39,283 nt of DNA from Pseudobdellovibrionaceae bacterium. Lineage in GTDB: Bacteria; Bdellovibrionota; Bdellovibrionia; Bdellovibrionales; Bdellovibrionaceae. This document shows, piece by piece, positions 34,393 to 39,283 of the stretch; position 1 is the first letter of the stretch; every line of letters begins with the position of its first letter. The stretch is from NCBI GenBank assembly GCA_030158485.1, contig JAOASS010000013.1, forward strand, positions 111,400-150,682, read 5' to 3'. The position numbers and the translations under genes are program-made. The notes under the pieces were generated by a model. That model saw only the letters and a program-made list of their open reading frames with translations, was not told where the DNA came from and made no database searches.

Positions 34393-35796
34393 TTATTCTC
34401 CCTTTGATTCCTGATCATCTTGCGACAGTTTTGAAAGTTCTTCTTTCAAACGCTGCTCAGCTTGTTCTTTCGATGATCCAGCTGATTTGGTTTCTTTCGC
34501 CGCAGAAGGAAGAGATGGAATTGGAGTTCCTTCTTTTTCGTATTGGGCTATTAATTTTTTTGCATCTTGAATTAACTTTTCGGCTTTGGCCGGATCATCG
34601 TAGCCAGGCACGCTCATCACTTCTTCAGTGGCAGCTTGCGCTAAAACTTTGAAAGAAGCGAAACCAGATTGGTAAATATTTTGAGCCATCGTTTCATTCA
34701 TGCCAGGAATTAGCATCAAGTTAAAAATACTTTCTGCTGTTCGTGAAGAAGAAGCGCTTTCTGATAAAATATCCAACTTCCAACCCGTTAGCTTTGCAGC
34801 TAATCGAACGTTTTGGCCTTTGCGACCAATAGCAAGACTTAGTTGAGAATCGGGAACAACCACTTCCATTTCACGAGCGGCTTCATCAACAAATACTTTC
34901 GCAATTTCAGCTGGCGCCAAAGCATTCACAACGTAGCGAGTGACGTCTTCGTCCCAAGGAACGATATCAATTTTTTCACCTTTTAGTTCTTGAACAATAT
35001 TTTGAACTCGCGAACCTTTCATTCCAACACAAGCTCCGACCGGATCAACAGCTGCATCTTTAGAACGAACTGCGATTTTAGCACGCTGCCCGGGTTCACG
35101 AGCCGCTGCCATAATTTCCACAATGCCATCGTAGATTTCAGGAACTTCCAATTCAAAAAGTTTAATCAAGTACTGCTCTGAAGCTCGAGACATAATGATT
35201 TGAGGACCACGAGTGCTTTGACGAACTTCAAGTAAAAAACCTTGTAAGCGATCGCCTGGCTTATATTGTTCACCCGGAATTTGTTCCCGCGGCGGAATAA
35301 AAGCTTCGGTTCGACCTAAATCAACAACGATGGCACCTTTTTCAACTCGTCGGGCAATCCCGGATGCGATTTCACCTTTTCGTTGTTCAAATTCGTTAAA
35401 AATAATTTCCCGTTCGGCATCGCGAACTTTTTGTAAAATAATTTGTTTTGCAGTTTGGGCAGCAATACGACCTAAATCGCCCGCTTCCATCTTAATCCCG
35501 ATTGAGTCGCCTAATTGAGCCTGAGGATCCAACTTTAAAGCTTCGTCTTGAGTAATTTCAACTTCTTCATCGATAAAAGCTTCTTTTGTTACAACTTCTT
35601 TAAATTCAAAAAGTTCAATTTCACCTGTTTCATCATTGTAGCTGGCTTCAATTTCTCGGTAAGTTCCGTATTTTTTACGAGCAGCCAGAAGCATTCCTTG
35701 AGTAATCGCTTCAACAATCACTTGTTTGTCGATGCCTTTGTCTTTTCCAACTTGTTCAATCACTCGGCTTAACTCAGAGAACATATTATCAGCCAT
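34393..35796 (-). CDS. nusA: Transcription factor NusA
   Basis: 467 residues. The N-terminal polymerase-binding domain (about 1-125) is followed by the S1 domain with GAIVVDLGRTEAFIPPREQIPGE. Two KH domains come next, including GACVGMKGSRVQNI and LAIGRKGQNVRLAAKLTGWK. A single C-terminal helix-hairpin-helix region (LMLIPGMNETMAQNIYQSGF) and an acidic tail end the protein. It affects pausing, termination and antitermination. Classic rimP-nusA-infB order. Confidence 0.97.
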   Translation of the reverse strand: MADNMFSELSRVIEQVGKDKGIDKQVIVEAITQGMLLAARKKYGTYREIEASYNDETGEIELFEFKEVVTKEAFIDEEVEITQDEALKLDPQAQLGDSIGIKMEAGDLGRIAAQTAKQIILQKVRDAEREIIFNEFEQRKGEIASGIARRVEKGAIVVDLGRTEAFIPPREQIPGEQYKPGDRLQGFLLEVRQSTRGPQIIMSRASEQYLIKLFELEVPEIYDGIVEIMAAAREPGQRAKIAVRSKDAAVDPVGACVGMKGSRVQNIVQELKGEKIDIVPWDEDVTRYVVNALAPAEIAKVFVDEAAREMEVVVPDSQLSLAIGRKGQNVRLAAKLTGWKLDILSESASSSRTAESIFNLMLIPGMNETMAQNIYQSGFASFKVLAQAATEEVMSVPGYDDPAKAEKLIQDAKKLIAQYEKEGTPIPSLPSAAKETKSAGSSKEQAEQRLKEELSKLSQDDQESKGE

Positions 35797-35825
35797 ACAA
35801 GATACCAGACCCTTTCAAATTCACC

Positions 35826-36335
35826 TTACGGTTTTAATTTTTTTGGCATTTCAAAAACAACTTTAGCTTTTTCAATTTTTTCAAACGGCAGACTGATGTC
35901 GTCCCCTTTTTTGTTTTCTAAAACCAAAGTATCGTTTCTAAATTCTTTTAAAATAGCTTCGACTTGTTTTGCTTTTTTTAAAGTGGGTTCGTGAACACCC
36001 ATTTCTTCAAAAGCAATCCCTGTTTTAACCCAGATTTTTTTGCCGACTACTTTTTCAAAGTGCCAAGCTTTTCGTAAAATCCGATCAATTCCAGGAGTCG
36101 AGACTTCTAAGTTATAAGGTCCACCCGGAACCAATTCATCTTGATCAAGAGCTGCATCTAGCCCCCTTGAAACGTTCGAACAGTCTTCAACACCGACTCC
36201 ACCCTGTTTATCGATAAACACACGCAAAGTCCGGCCGGCACCGATTCCAGAAAAATCCGCATCATAGAGATAACAACCTTCGCGCTCAGAAATTTCTTGG
36301 CAGATTTTTTCGACTTTTTCGAACCATTCAATCAT
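35826..36335 (-). CDS. rimP: Ribosome maturation factor RimP
   Basis: 169 residues. The N-terminal alpha-beta domain contains GRTLRVFIDKQGGVGVEDCSNVSRGL and VSTPGIDRIL, both hallmarks of RimP, followed by a small SH3-like C-terminal domain. It supports 30S assembly. It is the first gene of the nusA operon, 29 bases before nusA. A terminator for the upstream genes lies just ahead of it (36365-36396). No strong promoter is obvious in the 30 bases between that terminator and the start, so the operon promoter may lie farther upstream and read through it. Confidence 0.94.
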   Translation of the reverse strand: MIEWFEKVEKICQEISEREGCYLYDADFSGIGAGRTLRVFIDKQGGVGVEDCSNVSRGLDAALDQDELVPGGPYNLEVSTPGIDRILRKAWHFEKVVGKKIWVKTGIAFEEMGVHEPTLKKAKQVEAILKEFRNDTLVLENKKGDDISLPFEKIEKAKVVFEMPKKLKP

Positions 36336-36364
36336 TAAAATGAAACCTATAACTTTTTAAGCTT

Positions 36365-36396
36365 TAAAAAAACAAAAGGCCCATCTTGGGCCCTTA
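36365..36396 (-). terminator. Rho-independent terminator after rimI
   Basis: GGCCCA (36378-36383) pairs with TGGGCC (36387-36392) around three bases, extended by weaker pairs. On the - strand it is followed by TTTTG and seven T. It lies about 70 bases after the rimI stop and about 30 bases before rimP. Confidence 0.75.
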
Positions 36397-36466
36397 AGTC
36401 TTGAGATACACTGGTTAACGAACAAGATCAAGTGGCCATGAAAGGAAGATGACGAAGGCCTTCAAA

Positions 36467-36922
36467 TCATTCAACTTTGTAGCTCATCAAAAGGGCCGCT
36501 GCCCCATCCTGATAGTAATTTTTTCTTCGTCCAAACTCTTTAAATCCCAGCGAGCCATACAGTTTAATCGCTTTCAGGTTCATTTCGTGAACTTCAAGCA
36601 GAACTTCACCAGGCTTTAAAAAGCTTTGCCGCGTTACGTTATTTAAGACTTCGGTTAAGAGTCTTTTCATCAGCCCCAACCCTTGTGACGCCGGAGAAGT
36701 GCCAAGCCAAAGAATTTCTAAAGGGTTGCTCGACCCTCCCAAAAAACACAAGACCGACTGCATTTGGCCTGAATGCCACAAACCCCAACAATTATCCTCT
36801 TGAAATGATTTTAAAAAACTTTCCCCAGTCCAATTAAAGTCCGCAGCCTGCTTCATCTGCGCCGCCCAAATTTCAAAATCAATTTGATCTGATTTATTTG
36901 TTGGTTGAAGTTTTCGAATCAA
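36467..36922 (-). CDS. rimI: GNAT acetyltransferase, RimI-like
   Basis: 151 residues in a GNAT fold. SPASQGLGLMKRLL is the acetyl-CoA pyrophosphate loop (Q/RxxGxG/A type). LEVHEMNLKAIKLYGSLGF and RRKNYYQDGAAALLM match RimI, which acetylates the N-terminus of ribosomal protein S18. The start overlaps the SurA-like gene by 29 bases. Other GNAT enzymes are possible, but the C-terminal YYQDGAAALLM block favours RimI. Confidence 0.82.
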   Translation of the reverse strand: MIRKLQPTNKSDQIDFEIWAAQMKQAADFNWTGESFLKSFQEDNCWGLWHSGQMQSVLCFLGGSSNPLEILWLGTSPASQGLGLMKRLLTEVLNNVTRQSFLKPGEVLLEVHEMNLKAIKLYGSLGFKEFGRRKNYYQDGAAALLMSYKVE

Positions 36923-37568
36923 CTTTTTTCTCGCTTTTCAAATCTTCATCTAATGAAGTTCCCAATTCAGCTAAATCATTTCGAATTTGGTATTTTGTCT
37001 TCAAAGCACTGAGCCATTCTTTCACTCTTTGTTGCTGACTTTCTTTTTGCAAAAAAAGTCGGATATTACTTTTTTGCCCTTCCAGCGGAGTCGAACCAAA
37101 CTTGACACGATTTTTATCGTAATAATCTTGAATTTCCTGATCCGTTACAATCGCAGCTAAAGAAGACGCTTTAAGTTTTAAATAATCATGAGCGATTTTT
37201 TTTCTTTCAATCCAAGTTCGGAGTTCTTCATCTGTCACATCTAATTTTTTCCAAGTCGAATTATTTTGCAATCGAACTTTGACAGATTGTACTAACGACT
37301 GAAGTTCTTCTGAATCGATTTTAATTGCCGATAAATTTTGAGATTCTCGGTAAATTGCAATTTCAAAAAGAGCTTGCCCAACCTTATCTTGAGAAAATTC
37401 AAGTTCAGTTTCTTTCATTTCTTTTTCTAAAGACCGACCTACAAGCTCAATCGCTTTGACTTCTCGGGAAGTGACAACTTGAAATGCAGAAGTTCCAACC
37501 GTTTGGGTCAAAACAGTTTGCGCCGTTAATAGATGGGAGTTGAGCAGAATAAAAAAAATAAATCTCAT
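36894..37568 (-). CDS. SurA-like periplasmic protein without a visible PPIase domain
   Basis: 224 residues. A signal peptide ends near LLTA (about 16). The helical part that follows, with EIAIYRESQNL, VRLQNNSTWKKLDVTDEELRTWIERK and ATVTDQEI-type segments (VTDQEIQDYYDKNRVKFG), resembles the N-terminal chaperone domain of SurA/PrsA proteins. No parvulin catalytic domain can be seen, so it would be a chaperone-only form. The C-terminus is Lys/Asp-rich. It lies between two outer-membrane-related units and upstream of rimI, and may help barrel folding; this is inference. Confidence 0.68.
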   Translation of the reverse strand: MRFIFFILLNSHLLTAQTVLTQTVGTSAFQVVTSREVKAIELVGRSLEKEMKETELEFSQDKVGQALFEIAIYRESQNLSAIKIDSEELQSLVQSVKVRLQNNSTWKKLDVTDEELRTWIERKKIAHDYLKLKASSLAAIVTDQEIQDYYDKNRVKFGSTPLEGQKSNIRLFLQKESQQQRVKEWLSALKTKYQIRNDLAELGTSLDEDLKSEKKVDSKTSTNK

Positions 37569-37602
37569 AGAGAAATTATGTTACATGAGCTCACGCAAGA
37601 AA

Positions 37603-37657
37603 GAAAAGAAAAAAATCCAAAAGGGCTTTAAGCCGAACTGGCCTAAAACCCTTTTGG
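37603..37657 (-). terminator. Strong Rho-independent terminator of the outer-membrane protein gene
   Basis: Arms 37617-37634 and 37640-37657 pair over 18 positions with two G-U wobbles and a 5-base loop. On the - strand a long T-rich stretch follows (37616-37603). It lies between the stop of the outer-membrane protein (37681) and the start of the SurA-like gene (37568), so it should separate the two. Confidence 0.88.
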
Positions 37658-37680
37658 TAGACACCAACCACAAGTTTTTT

Positions 37681-38955
37681 TTAAAAAGCAATTTTTGCTG
37701 ATAAAGAAATCGTGTAATAATCCAAATCTTCGATCGGAGTGCGATAGCCGTACTGGCTATTGACCGCATTCTGGTAAGGACTTTGACTGATATTATCAGT
37801 GCTATAATTTCGTCGAACAATCAGGTTTTTCATGTAACGAGCATCAAAACCGACAGTCATTTTGGGACTAAATTCGATCTCAACACCGATGATACCGCCC
37901 ACATCAACTGAGTGTGATTCAGACTTATCTAAATTATAAGGTCGTTGAAAGTTTTTATCAGACCACTGAAATTCACGATAAGAGTACTGACCGACAGCTC
38001 CAAGAACTGGCTTGACCATTCCATTCAGCATGTACCATTTCGTCGAGATAGCTCCTGAGTATTGATTCACATCAAAAACATCAGGGCGCCCAGCGTATGA
38101 AAAGTTATTCACATTTTTGGCTTCGAAATTAGCATAGATAAAAGTACCTTCGACAGCAAAGTTATCATCGTACTTGTTACCAAATGTAAACCCAAGTGCG
38201 TAGTTACCTAAAATATGATCTGCTCCATCAACAACAGGCACGCCAATCATACTTGAAAAGTATTTCTGATGAACCGGAGGCACCGGCATTGAAACTGACA
38301 TTTCAGCTTCAACTTTGTCTGCAGCTTGAACTTCTTTTTCAGTTGCTATTTCAACAACCGCTTCTTCTTTTTTCTCAACAGCAGCTGGAGTTGCAGCTGG
38401 TAATGCAGATTGAGGAATAATGATAATTTGCGGAGCCGGAGCGACAGGTGAAGCCGGCACAGGAGCCGCTGATGTCGATGGCGCCACAGCTTCGGCGTTA
38501 TTTAACTTATCACCAAACAAAGCTTGAGCTCTGCGTTTTTCATCTTCTAATCGAGATTGCTCAAGCTTTTCAACAATTCTGACTTCAGTTGAAGTTTCAG
38601 CGTCTTGCCGAGCTCGACGTAAAGATTCAGCACGAGACTCCGTCAAAGGAGAAGCTTCAATAACAGTTGTTGGTTGCTTTTGAACAGCTGCTGCACTTGA
38701 AGTCGACTGTGAAGTCGCTGTTGGTGTTGCTTGGTTCAAAATATAGATAGGCTGACCTGAAACAGGCGCCTGGCTAGCTTGAGAAGCCACAGGTGCTTGG
38801 ACTTGCTCAGTCTGAGTCTGCGCTTTTGCTTCTGTCGGCTGAGTTGAATACATCTGATTCAGCTCAGTATCGACTTCGTTATCGAGGTTGGTTTGAGCGT
38901 ACCCCATGGCGGAAAGTACACTGAATACCAACACAAGTGAGAACGACTTTTTCAT
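37681..38955 (-). CDS. Outer-membrane beta-barrel protein with low-complexity N-terminal region
   Basis: About 424 residues. The signal peptide MKKSFSLVLVFSVLSAMGYA is followed by a Gln/Thr/Ala/Pro-rich region (about 20-205) with a charged helical segment near 100-145 and repeated Pro-Ala-Pro runs. The C-terminal 200 residues form an OmpA/Opa-like barrel with strands such as FAVEGTFIYANFEA and WYMLNGMVKPVLGAVGQY, ending SLSAKIAF with the terminal Phe expected for BAM insertion. I chose ATG 38955 because AAGGAG lies 8 bases ahead. The frame runs on to 39147 but the extra part is not exported-like. Specific function unknown. It is likely highly expressed, given its terminator and leader. Confidence 0.85.
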   Translation of the reverse strand: MKKSFSLVLVFSVLSAMGYAQTNLDNEVDTELNQMYSTQPTEAKAQTQTEQVQAPVASQASQAPVSGQPIYILNQATPTATSQSTSSAAAVQKQPTTVIEASPLTESRAESLRRARQDAETSTEVRIVEKLEQSRLEDEKRRAQALFGDKLNNAEAVAPSTSAAPVPASPVAPAPQIIIIPQSALPAATPAAVEKKEEAVVEIATEKEVQAADKVEAEMSVSMPVPPVHQKYFSSMIGVPVVDGADHILGNYALGFTFGNKYDDNFAVEGTFIYANFEAKNVNNFSYAGRPDVFDVNQYSGAISTKWYMLNGMVKPVLGAVGQYSYREFQWSDKNFQRPYNLDKSESHSVDVGGIIGVEIEFSPKMTVGFDARYMKNLIVRRNYSTDNISQSPYQNAVNSQYGYRTPIEDLDYYTISLSAKIAF

Positions 38956-39040
38956 AGATAAATCTCCTTGTGGCGGAATCTTCCCCTGAAGAAACCGGTT
39001 TCTGGTTTTGTGTCGCTTACACACAAGAGCATGCCTTGTG
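38956..39040 (-). promoter_or_regulatory. Structured 5' leader of the outer-membrane protein gene
   Basis: A 14-base perfect palindrome AGAAACCGGTTTCT lies at 38990-39003, and CACAAG (39022-39027) pairs with CTTGTG (39035-39040) farther upstream. Both fall in the expected untranslated leader before the AAGGAG. They may be mRNA hairpins or operators. Confidence 0.35.
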
Positions 39041-39173
39041 CCAAGATTCGGCTTTGAACAGACCAGCACTAAACCCTTAAAAAGATTAACCATCTGAAAT
39101 GTCAGAAAAATTTTACATGCCATCAAAAGTGACAAGCTCCGTGACACACCGTGAAAAAAAGAAAAGAGACTCC

Positions 39174-39202
39174 TTGATGTGAAGGGCCAATTTCATTAGA
39201 TT
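39174..39202 (+). promoter_or_regulatory. Putative promoter of tRNA-Leu
   Basis: TTGATG (39174-39179), a 17-base spacer and TAGATT (39197-39202), each with four of six matches. Transcription would start near 39209, about 22 bases before the tRNA. The rest of 39041-39173 holds no gene I can support. Confidence 0.4.
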
Positions 39203-39230
39203 CGGATCCTGTTTTAGTCCTATCAAAGTG

Positions 39231-39283
39231 GCCCTGTGGTGGAATTGGTAGACGCGCTGGACTCAAAATCCAGTGTCCGCAAG
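39231..39283 (+). tRNA. tRNA-Leu(CAA), cut by the window end
   Basis: The acceptor strand GCCCTGT is followed by a D-arm with TGGAATTGGTAGACGCG. The anticodon stem CTGGA/TCCAG encloses loop CTCAAAA with anticodon CAA, reading UUG. The last bases (GTGTCCGCAAG) begin the long variable arm expected of leucine tRNAs. The T-arm and 3' end are outside the window. Confidence 0.93.

Noticed and set aside
38956-39147. 64-residue N-terminal extension of the outer-membrane protein
   Set aside because: A proper ribosome site and signal peptide start at 38955, and the extension is basic and Cys-containing with no export signal.
1-39283. CRISPR arrays, insertion sequences or prophage genes
   Set aside because: No regularly spaced repeats, transposase, integrase or phage structural genes are visible in the window.

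Overview
The window reads as chromosomal DNA of a Gram-negative, flagellated bacterium with a double membrane. I infer a member of the Bdellovibrionota (a Bdellovibrio-like predator or relative). The reasons are a type II secretion cluster that carries gspN and a PilM-like GspL, a short flagellin, an HNH endonuclease with a helical N-terminal region, many small signal-peptide proteins ending as beta-barrels, and a moderately AT-rich composition. No rRNA gene or marker is present that fixes the species, so the lineage is inference.

Left part, + strand. After a perfect palindromic hairpin (60-110) comes an HNH endonuclease gene (282-1337), then a degenerate 6-bp repeat array (about 1392-1506). 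The type II secretion operon gspE-F-G-H-I-J-K-L-M-N follows (1650-11487), with mostly overlapping or abutting genes. gspC, gspD and the prepilin peptidase are not in the window. Next are ssb with its own terminator, a small lipoprotein and a beta-barrel protein.

Middle part, mostly - strand. A housekeeping block is transcribed toward the left in the order mutL, miaA, yicC, gmk, rpoZ, bifunctional rel/spoT and an HSDL2-like dehydrogenase. Upstream of it are a polyprenol-phosphate mannosyltransferase-like GT2, an SH3/beta-barrel protein and a small zinc-ribbon membrane protein. Two + strand envelope genes (23231 and 23917, the latter Yip1-like) converge on a flagellin gene. The gap between the Yip1-like gene and flagellin folds into a long multi-stem element.

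Right part, - strand. A long translation and RNA operon runs rimP-nusA-infB-rbfA-truB, then rpsO-pnp-M16 protease-dut, and ends before flagellin. rpsO has its own good promoter and a structured leader. Upstream, and separated by a terminator, lie rimI, a SurA-like periplasmic chaperone, a second strong terminator and a large outer-membrane protein. The window ends inside a tRNA-Leu(CAA) gene on the + strand.

No CRISPR array, IS element or obvious phage is present, and I found no clear novel defence or enzymatic system. The most interesting unexplained signals are the structured element next to flagellin, the hexamer array, the dyad upstream of flagellin, the rpsO leader, and two genes whose -10 boxes end exactly six bases before the start codon (candidate leaderless mRNAs).
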